A stretch of 64,000 nt of DNA. Source: Linanthus parryae. Taxonomy: Eukaryota > Streptophyta > Magnoliopsida > Ericales > Polemoniaceae. The translations under genes and the position numbers were made by a program. Numbering within the stretch: position 1 is the stretch's first letter; the number at the start of each line of letters is the position of its first letter. The stretch covers positions 136,085,927-136,149,926 of the forward strand of contig JALGPY010000002.1 in NCBI GenBank assembly GCA_023055425.1. Reading direction: 5' to 3'. Shown in pieces: positions 22,401-33,960 of this stretch. The notes beneath the pieces are model-generated. The model saw only the letters and a program-made list of their open reading frames with translations. It made no database searches and was not told where the DNA came from.

Positions 22401-24330
22401 GGGACTGACTCCTTAGTTGGGTTCTTCAGGAAAGATAAATGATCAACTACCACATTCTCGACTCCTTTTTTGTCCCTGATATCTACATCAAATTCATGCA
22501 TCAGCAGAATCCAACGCAACAGTCGTGGTTTTGCATCTTTCTTTTCCAGCAGTTACTTTAAGGCATTGTGATCTGTGAAGATGATAACTTTTGACCCCAC
22601 CAGATATGGTCTGGATTTGACCAAGGCAAAGATTACAGTCAGCAGTTCTTTTTCTGTAGTCCCATAGTATATTTATGCATCGTTCAAAACTCTACTGGCA
22701 TAGTAAATCACATGACAGACTTTATCTTTTCGCTGTCCCAACACTGCTCCAACTAGTCACTGGCGTCGCACATAAGTTCGAATGGGAGTGACCAAATTTG
22801 GAGTTGTGATTATTGGGGTAGTGGTCAGTTGATCTTTGAGTACGTTAAAGGCTTGTTTGCAGGATTCATAGTATACGAATGACACATCCTTTCCCAATAG
22901 ATTACATAATGGTTTTGTAATTTTGGGAAAGTCTTTAATGAATCTTCTATAAAATCATGCATGGCCCAAAAAAATCTTGATCGCCCTTACTGTGGTTGGG
23001 TATGGAAGTTGTTTTATCACCTCAATATTTGCTCTGTCCACTTCTAAGACTTTTCTAGAAATCCTGTGTCTCAGCACAATGCCTTCAGTAACCATGAAGT
23101 GGCATTTTTCCCAATTTAATACTAGATTTGTTTTTCTGCACCAGATCAGGACTCTGGCCAGATGGTATAAACAGTCTTCAAAAACGTCCCCAAATAGTGG
23201 AAAGTCATCCATGAAAACTTCCATATTTTTCTCGATCATATCTGAATATATGGCCATCATGCATCGCTGGAATGTTGCTGGAGCGTTGCACAGACCAAAC
23301 GACATGCGTTTAAAGGTGAACGTACCGTATGGGCAAGTGAACGTCGTCTTTTCTTGATCTTCCGGATTAATGTAGATCTGGTTGGAGTATCCTTCAACGA
23401 AACAGTAGTAGGCATGGTGAGCCAGTCTGTCCAGCATCTGGTCCATGAATGGCAGTGGAAAGTGGTCCTTCAGTGTTGCATCATTAAGCCTCCGGTAATC
23501 CATGCAGATTCGCCAACCTGTAAGAGTGCGCTGAGCGATCTGTTTCTGATTAAAATTATGTACCACCGTCATACCCCTTTTTTAGGCACACACTGGACAT
23601 AACTAACCCATGTGCTGTCTAATATGGGGTATATAATTTCTGCTTCTAGCCACTTCATAACCTCTTTGCGCACAACTTCTTTCATGTTCGGATTCAGTCT
23701 CCGCTGAGGCCGAATTACTGGCTTCTTTCCTTCTTCATTCGTGATCTTTTGCATGCAGTAGGAGAGACTGATCCCCTTGAGATCGGAAATTTTCCATCCG
23801 ATGGCCTCCTTATGTTCCTTCAGCACGTCCGCTAGTTTCCGTTCCTGTTCCTGAGATAGAAGAGACGAGACAATTACTAGAAGAGTATTATTTCCACCAA
23901 TGTATGCATACCTGAGGTGGTCTGGGAGCGGCTTCATCTCCAGGACTGGTGGCTCCTTGAGTGATGGGACCATAGCCATTTTCTGCTCGCCTTTTTTGTA
24001 TTTATATAAGGTAGTCCAGTCTTCAGTTCTCATGTTCTGATCTTCCTGGTGCTCCTCCTTGTCCTCTAGGTACATGTCCTCAATTTCTGCCCAAAGTTCA
24101 TCAATCTCTTCGTTTTCCAAGCCCGCATCAATTACTTCCATAGGAAAACAGGTTTCATGATCATAGTAATCTGGGAGCTGGAGAGACTTGAAAACATTGA
24201 ATTTCACTTTGTCTTCATTAATTTGCATGGATAGCTCTTCACTTTTTCCGTTTATGATGGCTTCTCCAGTTGCCAGAAATGTTCTGCCCAGAATTAGCGG
24301 GACCTCCCCTGCCTCCATATCCAGAATCAC
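22401..24330 (-). pseudogene. Element B reverse transcriptase and RNase H
   Basis: Open frames 24330-23569 (connection and RT start, RPQRRLNPNMKEVVRKEV) and 23572-22955 (CMDYRRLNDATLKDHFPLPF, FGLCNAPATFQR, FMDD at residues 120-123) overlap at a frameshift. The usual YCFLDGYSGYNQI reads YCFVEGYSNQI: the first catalytic Asp is changed to Glu and two residues are missing, so polymerase activity is unlikely. RNase H follows with many stops (22950-22520) and ends at 22519-22430 ([21 protein letters not shown]). Confidence 0.85.
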
Positions 24331-24439
24331 AAAGACTTGCTGGAGAAATCAGATCTCCAACTTTCACCAGAATATCTTCAAGGACCCCATAAGCTGGTTT
24401 TACGGGTCTGTCAGCCATTTGAAGCATAATTCTGGTGGG

Positions 24440-25391
24440 CCTGGGGTCTACGACCCCAAACTTTTGAAAGTTGTCCGCGACATTCGATTAATGCTGGCCC
24501 CTATGTCACACAGAGCCTTTCCTGTGTAAGCACTACCTAGGGTTACCGGGATCACAAAAGTGCCAGGGTCCTTCTTTTTCAGTGGTAGCCCGTTTTCACA
24601 CAACGGCTCGCTTCTGCCGTCAAATTTACAGTCTCGAAATCAATCATCCGCCTCCTTCCATACAGTATTTTTATGAGGAATTTAGCATAAGTGGGCATTT
24701 TAGCTAATGCCTTGGCAAAGGATATGTTGATCTGCAACTGTTTGAATACATCGAGAAATCTGGCGTAGTCTTTGCTATCATCCTTCTTGCGTGTTTTCAA
24801 AGGATATGGTACCTCTTTGGAAGTTGGTACTGTTTCTGGTTTACCCTTATCAGTCTGCATTGCATCCTGTCCGACCGGGCCCTTTGGCTGGGGGCTGACG
24901 GTTGGGCTCTCTTCCCTGTCAAAAACTTCATGTTCGATATTCTTTGATTTTTCTGCACTTGCATGACTGGGATACGACAGATCTTGTAGTGTTTCTCCAC
25001 TCCGAGTGGTGATGGCATTGATCTGAGCACGTGAATTGTTCACTTTATTTGATGGTAGGTTTCCTGGAGTTCTTTCTGCTTGCTGCTGTGCTAGCTGACC
25101 ATATTGTACCTCCAAGGTGCATATTGCAGTTAACATTGTGGTCATGTCAGCAGTGAATGCATCCACCTGTGCAAATCTGGATTCTAACCGGTCATTAAAT
25201 TTACTCATGTAGTTATCAAACAACTGAATTGATAGCCCTGTCTATGGTGGAGCTGCTGGTGCTTGCTGCGCAGGTGCTGCCTATTGTGCATGTGGCATGT
25301 GCTGAAAACCTGGTGCATATACTGCAGCATTATGGTTTCCGTACTGGAACCCGGGATGGTCCCATGTGCCTGGTCTGTAGCGACTTGGATC
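24440..25391 (-). pseudogene. Element B protease and gag-pol linker
   Basis: Frame 25223-24579 holds the Athila-type linker (ITTRSGETLQDLSYPSHASAE; KMPTYAKFLIKIL). The protease motif CDIGASINRMS lies at about 24500 in another frame. Asp-Ile-Gly replaces the Asp-Leu-Gly of element A. Confidence 0.8.
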
Positions 25392-26444
25392 CTACTGTTG
25401 CTGAACGTAGTTGGCATCCTCTGTCAGGAGTTCCTTGATGGCTGCATCCAAGTCTGGTTCTTCCACTGCTGCTACAGTCTTATTTTCAGGGTAGACTTTT
25501 TTGACCAGGTCTTGCACTACTTTGGTCAGATTGTCAATTCGATCATCAGCCACTGGTTCTGCTAATGCTGTGAGCCTGCGGTCGTCAAACAGGCGAGTAT
25601 TCTGTTTGGCTAGTTGCTTCATCAACTCATATTCTCCATCTTTATCCACATGGTACAGGAAATTACCCCCAGCTTCCCTGTCAATCCTGTCAGCATTCTC
25701 CCTATCCAGAGCATGGTAGAATACTTGCAGAATTTTAGGGTCCCCGAAACTGTGATTAGGGCATCTTTTCACAAGTCTCATCAGCTTGTCCCATGCGTCT
25801 ACCATCTTCTCGCCCATATTTTGTTTGAAAGATAAGATTTCGCTTTGGAGTTTAATAACCCGAGAAGCGGGTTCGAATTTTGCCAAAAAGTCGGAAACGC
25901 ACCCTTCCCAAGTTGTGACGGATCTCGGTGGTCTGGCTTCGAGCCAGCCCTTTTCTGTCTCGAATAAGAAGCACGTGAATAGGATCAATTTAAGTGTGTC
26001 TGGTTCAGCTCCCCTGTATTTGATCTTGTTGCAATAATCTTCAAACTTACTGATGAAGTCATTCGGGTCTTCATCAGCTTTTCCATTGAATGGGCAATGG
26101 GTCTGCGCAGTTTGGATGTTGGATGATTTCAGATCGAAGTGCTCCGCAGTTATTGGGGGCACTACGATGGCTGGCTCATGCCCTCCAGTAGGGAATTCGA
26201 AATTTTCCACCAAATCCCTCCCAAATCTGTTGTATGTTATCTGGTTGTTCTGGGCAGCAAAGCCTGCTGCAATCAGATCCTCAATGTAACGAGCCATCTG
26301 GGCTGGGGTGCATGTCTCAGGTTCTGTGGGCACATCCTCTCCGTGTGCAGACATCTTGGCTTCTCGGTGTGTGCGGGTTTGCTCTCTGAAAAGTTTTTCT
26401 GGATCTTCGAGTGGTGGCACCAGTTCGCGAGGCAATCTGGGCAT
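25392..26444 (-). CDS. Element B gag (350 codons, open)
   Basis: An uninterrupted ORF starts about 115 bases after the primer site. The N-terminus (MPRLPRELVPPLEDPEKLFRE) resembles that of A gag. The retrotransposon gag domain spans residues about 110-260 (CPFNGKADEDPNDFISKFEDYC, LFETEKGWLEARPP, WEGCVSDFLAKFEPASRV, RCPNHSFGDPKILQVFYHAL, DREAGGNFLY). The C-terminus (KVVQDLVKKVYPENKTVAAVEE) is charged. It is closely related to the gag of element C. Whether the ORF still makes protein is unknown, since downstream pol is dead. Confidence 0.85.
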   Translation of the reverse strand: MPRLPRELVPPLEDPEKLFREQTRTHREAKMSAHGEDVPTEPETCTPAQMARYIEDLIAAGFAAQNNQITYNRFGRDLVENFEFPTGGHEPAIVVPPITAEHFDLKSSNIQTAQTHCPFNGKADEDPNDFISKFEDYCNKIKYRGAEPDTLKLILFTCFLFETEKGWLEARPPRSVTTWEGCVSDFLAKFEPASRVIKLQSEILSFKQNMGEKMVDAWDKLMRLVKRCPNHSFGDPKILQVFYHALDRENADRIDREAGGNFLYHVDKDGEYELMKQLAKQNTRLFDDRRLTALAEPVADDRIDNLTKVVQDLVKKVYPENKTVAAVEEPDLDAAIKELLTEDANYVQQQ

Positions 26445-26560
26445 GCACTAGAATGGCCTGAAAATCAGAGTTCAAGAGCAGTAAGCTAAGAGAAAAATAA
26501 AATAAAAATACGAGAAAAACTTTGAAACTAATTCTGATTTCTAAGAAAAATCGTTATGTT

Positions 26561-26577
26561 CCTCGGCAACGGCGCCA
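26561..26577 (-). other. Element B primer-binding site (tRNA-Asp)
   Basis: Sense TGGCGCCGTTGCCGAGG, one mismatch (G to A) to the complement of plant tRNA-Asp, six bases from the LTR boundary inferred by aligning A, B and C. Confidence 0.88.
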
Positions 26578-26583
26578 AAAACT

Positions 26584-28280
26584 CGCACGTAAATCTAAGT
26601 GTACTTTTTCGCAAGTGAACGATCAAGTAGTGTAGAGTAACATAATTTTGACTCAGATATCGAACCCACGAGAACAGTGCGAGTTTTACTTTTGAGAATC
26701 GGAGTTAATAGCTAAGCTGTAAAAAGGGAGGAGTGGTTGTGTGTGTTTTACTAAGCTAAACTGTAGTGAGTGAAAGCAGTAAATAAAGTAAGCATTTTTT
26801 TATATAAATTTTCTGAAAGTTATTCTAAGTCTGAAACTAATGGATTAAAGGACTAGGCTCCAGGATCCCCTAGGGTTACTATGCAGCTTTTACAGCTTAT
26901 TTTGATTTCAGAAACACACATCAGTTTTGTTTATGCCAACATACTAGTGATACAATCTCCTCTCGGTCTCATGCATCTATCACTCCCCTGCATATTTTTG
27001 GGTCCACTTGGTCCACCTAGAGCTGCAGGTTTGTTCTAAGTCTGCTAGGGTTACAGGTTCTCCTATCAGTCTCCCCCTAAACTTCTAGCAGTTGTTCCAA
27101 TGCTTCTGGGCTAGTCCCCTAATTCTTTTCACCTCTCGGTCCATCAAGGCAGGGTACTAAATCCTGTCTTCTCTTCCTAACTCTCACTGGCCACTCTCGT
27201 GCACCTGATCCTGTCTGTAGCACTCCTGGGTGATCAGGCTATTCATGCATAAAAATAAAAATGAAGACAGAATAATAAACAACCCAATACTGAATTAAGA
27301 CTTCAAAGCAGTCATGAATCCGATAATCAAAACAAACTACGTTGCTGAATGCATAAGCCCTGGGTTCACTGAGTACCTAGGTAAAGGGTTTATCTAGCGT
27401 ACATTATTGAAAAATAGAATTTCAAAAAATAAAGAGAAGATAGATCAAACGAGATTATTGCTGAAAATGCGAACTACTCCTTGCTCTGCTGTGCTCCAGT
27501 AATCCGATTCTGATGATGAATTGAATGTCCTTTCTGTGCCATGAACACCTCTTATTTATACTGCCACAGTTTCCAAAAATAATGCCTGAAATTCCTGTTC
27601 TGCCCCTAACTAGACCCTCTGGGAAGCTTCTGGAAATCATGTCCTGCGTCAGAACGCACCTTGGCTGTGTCTGAACGCACATGTGCGTCTGAACGCACAT
27701 CACATGCGCATGAATCACGCGCTGTTGACCATTGACTTTTCTCTTGGACTTCTGTTAAATTTTCTTCTCTGTGTATGAACGCACATGTCTGCCTTTAGAC
27801 GCACATCCCTTCGGTCTTCTAGTTGACCTCTGCCTGAGTTTCACCTTCCTGTAGTGTTGAAGTTTCCAGCGTTTGAACGCAGGTAGTCTGCGTCTAGACG
27901 CAACTCACTTGGTCTTTTTGGTCAGCTCTTCTGTCTCCTGCTGCTGCTGGAACCTGCGTTTGAACGCAGGAGTTGTGCGTCTGAACGCACATCCAGTTTT
28001 CTGCACTTTCTCTATCTTGACTACTTGATATTCTGCCTCCATTCCAAGCCTCTTTCATGCATTTCTGGTACCTGTTTCCTGCACACAACAGCAAGTACCC
28101 GCGATCATTTCCAAATAGACAAAATTATGCATGAAATTACTCAAAAACTGAAATTGTGAGCTCAGCGTTCTCTTTGCTGTATCAAGGCAAAGACAGACTA
28201 AAAACAAGCGAACTAAATCTCAACAGGGTCAGAACCAGTGGTAAACGATGTCCCCGAATAACTCTATCTGAGAGTTATCA
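26584..28280 (-). repeat. Element B 5' LTR
   Basis: About 1697 bp. The sense start is TGATAACTCTCAGATAGAGTT; the inner end inferred from the primer site reads ...TTTACGTGCG, not the TGTCA of A, C and the solo LTR. It contains the TGCGTCTGAACGCA array (27640-27985). The partner LTR is not in the window, so the inner boundary is inferred. Confidence 0.75.
27640..27985. repeat. Palindrome array TGCGTCTGAACGCA (element B LTR)
   Basis: Around ten units or half-units of TGCGTYTGAACGCA, the best being ATGTGCGTCTGAACGCACAT at 27681-27700 with perfect 8-bp arms. The same core as the spacer array at 20320-20860, mostly with CTG where the spacer has TTG. Confidence 0.88.
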
Positions 28281-29759
28281 TCCCTATGCCGCTCCTAGGC
28301 GGCCCAGTGTTTGCCCAAAGCTCAAATAGAGACATTCGACATGGGGTGGGGAATCCATGGGCGCTCATATCCAAGCGCCCGTGGTTGCCCTATGCTCGAT
28401 GTCTCAATTTTAAATTTTGGCATACACTTGGGCGCACATTAGGGTGTCTTGGACGCCCTCTGTATGCCCAAGCTCAAAATCAAACTTATATCGTCTTGGG
28501 GCTTGTAATAGGGTCTTCCAAAGACCTTTTCATCTCCTCACAGAGTGAACCTCATAGTTTTTAAAATGCATTTTCTCTGAAAACATTGACATGAATATAC
28601 GATTTTTTTGAAAGTATGACTTCTGAAATGTAAATATACAACAAAAAGAAACTAAGGTTGATAAATTTACTCTTATTTTCGACGGATTCAAAGTCTTCGA
28701 ACGAACGAATCTTTGTTTTGTGTTTTGAAACTCAACAATGAAGGTTTTGGGAGAGTATAGAGAGAGAAACAATAACTTTGGATGTGAAAATGAATGAACT
28801 AAGCTCTTTTTAAGGTTTGCCATCTTAGGTTCTTGAGTGTATTTATCATTTGAACAAGGTTGTCGAGGGAAATCTAATTTTCTAGGGTTAGGAAGATGTT
28901 TTTGTTGGAGAGAGAGATAGAGAGAGAGAAAACATAAACCGTGTGCATGCATGAAATATTGGGAGAAAAAATTCAGCCAAAAAACGTGTTGGTAGGACTC
29001 CCTCTTGCCACATGAAAAACCTTAAAAAATCAAAGTGAAACCCACTACTCATTGAGAAAACCTTATAAAAATCAAATAGTACCCACTACCCATAACAAAC
29101 CAACCTTAACTTATGATTATTATTTGGTGGGTAGTTCCCACCAACCTTTTGAACTCATGGGTTAATGCACCACAGAAGTGCATAATAGGCTTTTTGCAAA
29201 ATCCCCCCTCATTTGGGTTGGAAGATGAAATAGTATGATCTTAAATTTTGTTTTTCTGTGTTTGGTTGACTTAGGATATGAGTCAAGATAGTAGGAAGAA
29301 TCGTTGTGAAAATGACCACACTATCCTCCAAAATCGTGAATTCGTAATCGTATTTGTTTCTTGTTTGTCTTCTAATTTGCGTGTAAAACGTACTTTTGGT
29401 GGGTTTGTACAAAACTTCTTTAGAGAGCATTTGTCCTACAAAAATCTATTTACAGCTATGTTATGAGTTTTAGAGATTTTATTTCATTTACATACATGAT
29501 TCTTATGTCAAAGAAAATCTAACACTCTGTTTTGAAGAGTTCAGAGTTCTACTTAGCTAGGGAGAGCATCGACCTTGCTAGATCAAGCTTTGACCTGACC
29601 ATGTCGATGACTGACTTGGCTAGTTTGAGCTCAACCTCGGTAAGTTTATTCTTGACAAATGTAAGTCGATGCTCGACCTAGCTACAGACAAAACCATATA
29701 CCCTAACATGTCATAGAAAAAAAATTCATCGTGAACTCAATTAGGACAATATTCTCAAC
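28281..29759. other. Unassigned AT-rich region
   Basis: No gene recognised. The first 240 bases hold GC-rich inverted motifs, including GGGCGCT...AGCGCCC (28359-28380), that look like the palindrome-bearing LTRs of A and B and may be a scrap of another such LTR. The rest is AT-rich with GAGA runs at 28738-28775 and 28900-28940. Short ORFs here have no recognisable motif. Confidence 0.45.
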
Positions 29760-30396
29760 ATGAAAAGAACCATTACTCCTAGTGAAGGGCAAAACATTGT
29801 CAAGGCTGTGAAGCCTTTCAAAGCACCAAGCAATGATGGTTTTCATGGTTGATGAACCCGAAATACTTCCACAACATTGGGAATGATGTAACTCAATTTT
29901 AAATTAACGTTTTTGATGAGGGATGAATTCATAATTATATTAATGTGAATCTAATGTTTGTCATTCAAAATATTAACAAAAAAGTAAGGTGCGTCTACTA
30001 AGACCCATGCAATGTCACCTATAATATAGTATCTGGACCGATTGGGTAACGAAGCAAACCTACTTTGGATATTATAAGTCCTATACAAAATAGTTTTGTC
30101 CCTGGCAGATCTACGACTCTTAATATTTTAATTACCCAAGAAACTAATAAAAAAAGTTTCACGTGTTGAAAAGATGCTCTCAAGACTTCGGAGACTACCA
30201 GGGCGGTGACTCGGGTTCACGAGTTTTGTTTCGATCAGTAGTTTGATCTGCAGCTATTCAAACGATATTCTTTTGCAGAGTTACTCGTCACGATGGATCC
30301 AGCAGATGATCTCGTTCATAATTGAAGAAAGATGCACAGTTCCACAAGAATCTTGTAGGTGCTGGACAAAACCGCTTCCCAGAAACTTGAAACTCA
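29760..30396 (+). pseudogene. LINE (L1-type) reverse transcriptase remnant
   Basis: Read on the plus strand with several frameshifts and stops, the sequence gives AVKPFKAPSNDGFHG near 29800, then NPCNVTYNIVS-like text near 30010 and QNSFVPGRSTTLNILI near 30090-30130. These are blocks of the plant non-LTR RT (compare the common FKAPGPDGF, LCNVIYKI and SAFVPGR motifs, from family knowledge). The catalytic core between these blocks and the next domain is missing. Near 30340-30396 the RNase H-like domain begins (CWTKPLPRNLKLNCDG). Confidence 0.7.
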
Positions 30397-30405
30397 ATTG
30401 TGATG

Positions 30406-30599
30406 GAGAAAGTATTCATTGGGGCTTGCCCCACCACTGTGGCATGCCTGCGTGGTGGGGTGCGCCATTCACCTTCTGACAAGCATGCAAAAGTTGGTGG
30501 GTTCCATCTGATTAATGCATATTTGTCAGAAGGTGAATGGCGTGCCCCACCACGCGGGCATGCCACAGTGGTGGGGCAAGCCCCAATGAATACTTTCTC
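30406..30599. mobile_element. MULE-type MITE, 194 bp, long terminal inverted repeats
   Basis: The ends (GAGAAAGTATTCATTGGGGC on the left, its complement on the right) form inverted repeats of about 77 bp with only three mismatches, leaving a loop of about 40 bases. It is flanked by a perfect 9-bp duplication ATTGTGATG (30397-30405 and 30600-30608), the size made by Mutator-like transposases. It splits the RNase H-like domain of the LINE remnant just after NCDG. No coding capacity; short ORFs across it are by-products of the hairpin. Confidence 0.92.
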
Positions 30600-30608
30600 A
30601 TTGTGATG

Positions 30609-30844
30609 CCGCTTGGTCCCAATTTGGTTCGGCCACATGCTTGTGGTGTGTGATTCGGGACGAGGACGGAGTTTTCACGGCAGGTCCCCATTGTCTGTTA
30701 CTTCAGCTCTGTTCCCCGCTGGTTAATGAATTGGCCGCAGTTGTTACTGGGTTGCACGTAGCTCGAGAGCTTCATATTCCAAAAGTTGAGGTAGAAACTA
30801 AATTTCATGTAGCATTTCATCTAATTCAAGAAGGCAAAAGTTGA
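30609..30844 (+). pseudogene. RNase H-like (RVT_3) fragment of the LINE
   Basis: The frame reads LWCVIRDEDGVFTAGP, then SPLVNELAAVVTGLHVARELHIPKVEVETKF, the pattern of the plant RNase H-like domain that follows RT in L1-type LINEs and in related single-copy proteins. It continues the LKLNCDG stretch left of the MITE. It ends with a stop 17 bases before Copia-4. A decayed host gene of the same family cannot be excluded. Confidence 0.72.
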
Positions 30845-30861
30845 ATACTACAAGCTGCAAG

Positions 30862-32263
30862 TGTTGGAGTAGATGCCCTAGAGGCAATCTATATTTAGTA
30901 TGCACATTGTTCGGCTAGAATATTCATTTATTATTTATGGATATATTTGATATAATGAAGTCCTTAGATTACTATGTGTTGTTTATCTTACATATCCCTA
31001 GTCCATTATATTGATTAACAGAACGATCACTATAGACTAGAATGTGGGTAGGTTGATATGGAGATATCAAGTCTAACACATGGGTATGCATTAGATGTAA
31101 TGGAATACTGGATTGACCCACAACGAGAAGGCTACATTATATTATGTCAAATGTCACAAGTGCTTCTCGTAGTGCTGATGGTGTTGTAGTCCTTAGATTT
31201 GAAGTCACTAGATACCCTAGTTGAGAAATATCATGCTTTGATATTATCAAACGTTGCGCCGTAACTGGGTAACTATAAAGATAGTCATCAGGCATGATAG
31301 GAAGCAAGCTTAGAGATGGTAGTGATGTAGATAGGATTGTCCCTCCCACATAATGGGAGAAAATATCCGTGGCCACTCGAGGGGTAGCGCTTATGGAATG
31401 TCTGGCCAGACTCAGACAAATAAATATGGAGATATGATGTTATCTGTATTGATAAGCCTATTCCATAGATTGAGAAACTATGGATTGGACATACGAGTGT
31501 GAAAATTTTGCCTCGTGTCCAATCTGGATATAGAGATAAATGGATAGATACAACGCGGTAACATTAGACATATGGTTTGTCGAATCACTGGCTTTTCTAT
31601 TAGTTGGGTGGCATAGATGAGCTGCTAGACGCCCATATATGTTTGTAATAGTTACTACCAAATAAGTAGAAACATGTGGGGTCACACACCTTATGGATTA
31701 AACTGGATTTGGAAATTAAATAGCTGGACTAATTAATTAAAAGGATCATAACACAACCACATGCAAAGTTAGTAGGACTAATTTGCAAGGTGGACTAATT
31801 CGTGTATGGATATGATTAGTGTTGGGGAAAATATGTAGTTAAAAAGGAGTTATTAACTATATAAGGGCACTCTAGCTTATTTTTCTCAACGCAAGTCATT
31901 ATTGAGAGAAATAACAAAGCAAAGAGAGAGACAAGAAGAAGGTTTGGTCCCCCTACCCGTCCGCCCCCTTTCGTGCCGTCGGCAACCACTTGTGGCGCGC
32001 GGCTCCTTGGTGCTCCGTGTTGCGTGATCATTTGCCTACTTCTTCAGTTGCTAGCACGTGACGTGGAGAAGGATTCCAGCTGCAATCCTAGGTGCGTAAA
32101 TTCATAGAGACGAAGACACAATTCTTCGTAGTGATCACACAACCTAAGGTACACGATTCGTTAACCCTAATCATGTTATGAATTCTTGCATGCGATCCGT
32201 GGAGGGCTTTGAGCAAGATTATTTTTTGTTATTCCGCTGTGTTACCTGCATCAAAACTCTACA
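30862..32263 (+). repeat. Copia-4 5' LTR
   Basis: 1402 bp, beginning TGTTGGAGTAGATGCCC and ending AAACTCTACA, with TG...CA ends. It aligns with the other copia LTRs in the window but with many more changes. Confidence 0.9.
31858..31865 (+). promoter_or_regulatory. TATA box of Copia-4 LTR
   Basis: TATATAAG in AACTATATAAGGGCACTC, at the place of the TATA box in the sister LTRs. Confidence 0.6.
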
Positions 32264-32264
32264 G

Positions 32265-32277
32265 GGATATCAGAGCC
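32265..32277 (+). other. Copia-4 primer-binding site (mutated)
   Basis: GGATATCAGAGCC where Copia-1 to -3 have TGGTATCAGAGCC; two mismatches to the tRNA-iMet complement. Confidence 0.8.
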
Positions 32278-33186
32278 ACAGGTCGTAGCGCATAAAATGA
32301 TAATATGTGTTACTTTTATCAGTTTTTACACTGTACCTGTTACTTTACAGAAGTTAAGCATAATGATAAAAATTGAATATGATTCAATAGAGGTTGTGCC
32401 AATTATACATATCGTATAAAATTGGTAAATTTTGTTCACATATGATGTGATTTTTTGGGTTTTGAAAAGCTAGGGTTTGGGCACAAAAGGGGAAAAATGG
32501 GTTTTTCTCATCAATTGGAAACAAGCACACAAGGAAGGAGGAAGTTTTTGAAAACAACCCCAAGGGGTTCCGCCATGGGGTTGGCCGCCCCCCTTCCTTG
32601 CGCGCCATGCCAAGCCGCGGCCTAGCTGGTTCGACCTAGCCATGGGTTGGACCGTACGGGCTAGGGCCGACTGGTTCAGCCTGACTTGGGCGGTCCTTTG
32701 GGGTTCGGCCAACTTGCTTGGTGGGCCCCTTAAACCGTTTTGACCCTAGAAAATTCCAAATTCAACTAAAATTGACCAAGCGCGTTAAGATTGGATTTTA
32801 ACTGTATTATGTGTTTATCGCATGGTCAATGGACATGGCCTAGGTTGTGGATGTTTATTTTCGTGGTTTGATTGGTTTTGGTTTATTGTAATTAATGTAA
32901 TTATTTATTTTATGGCCTACATGTCGTCTTCTCCCTCAATTTGCGAGGTCTCTCTATTTAGTATAGATGCTAGCTAGTACTAGATAGTTAGATGACAGCC
33001 AAAACATGGAGGAGAAGATCAAAGACTAAAGAACCACAAGACTTGGAGGACTCTCAGGCCTAGGACGCATGTACTAAAGATGAAGGCACATGGATACTAA
33101 CTTATTTCTTTAGGGCTTATAGATATTCTCATTGGCTTGGGAATATCTTAGTCTTAGGGGCCATATCCACACCACATTTATTTTTC

Positions 33187-33257
<71 letters not shown>

Positions 33258-33960
33258 CTGTGTTGTTATTCATTTTTGGTCTAAGGTTGGTGCATGCAAA
33301 ACGTAACAATATGATAATAAACAAGGTTGATATTTTATTTGGGATTGCCCAATCCAAATAAGTAGATCATGTTGATGGGATCAACAAAAACAATTAATAA
33401 TGACATGAAAATCCCTCAAACAATAAATATTGCGTTTTGCCTTCTCTTATTTAAACACCCATCATGATCAGGGTCTATTAAATTTGGGCTTGCCAAAGCA
33501 AGGCAATTTAATTCATCATGGTGTGATGCGGCTTCACAAGCAAGTAATGTGTGATTGCTAGAGTAAGAGGTTGGACACAACTAGGTTATCTCATTGAGAT
33601 TGAGAAACTTAGAGGCAAGGCAGTTAGGAGTTATCTATGGGACAGATAATTAATAAGGAGTTATTCACCTAATTGAACCAAGAGTTGCATAGGATGCAAT
33701 TGGAAGGTGTTCCTACCTAAATAACTGATCTTTGGTGACTTGCCAAAGCAAGCTCAAGGAGAAAGTGAAATATGGATCTTGGCCCACTAGAAAGTATATG
33801 ATATTTTCCGCATTAATTGTGAGGGCTATTAATCCGAGAAACATAGTGGGAGCTATATTTAATAATCTAGCAATTGTTAAATGTTGTTATTGTTCAAAAT
33901 ACTAAAATTGCATATTTCTCATTTTGTAGAATTCCAAACAACAAACAATCAACAAGCATC
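32278..33960 (+). other. Copia-4 leader with (TTTA)n
   Basis: Aligns with the leaders of the sister elements. It holds a tetranucleotide run (TTTA/ATTT)n at 33187-33257 which is absent from Copia-1 and Copia-3, so it grew after insertion or in this subfamily. Confidence 0.75.

Larger units (their letters stand above)
17580..28280 (-). mobile_element. Element B, Athila-type Ty3/gypsy retrotransposon
   Basis: Same sense order as A: 5' LTR (26584-28280), tRNA-Asp primer site, gag, protease (DIGAS), RT (FMDD), RNase H, integrase, spacer with palindrome array, extra 3' ORF. No 3' LTR follows the extra ORF; element A begins at 17579, so A probably inserted into the 3' part of B and the rest of B lies left of the window. 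The pol domains of A and B align but differ at many residues, so these are two families of one lineage. Confidence 0.85.

Noticed and set aside
28530..29466. Host gene in the AT-rich gap
   Set aside because: Short ORFs on both strands have no recognisable domain, and no exon pattern could be supported.
30243..30638. Overlapping ORFs on both strands across the MITE
   Set aside because: They read the two arms of one inverted repeat and share words such as GEWR-PPR-HATVVGQAPMNTFS in both directions; they are not genes.
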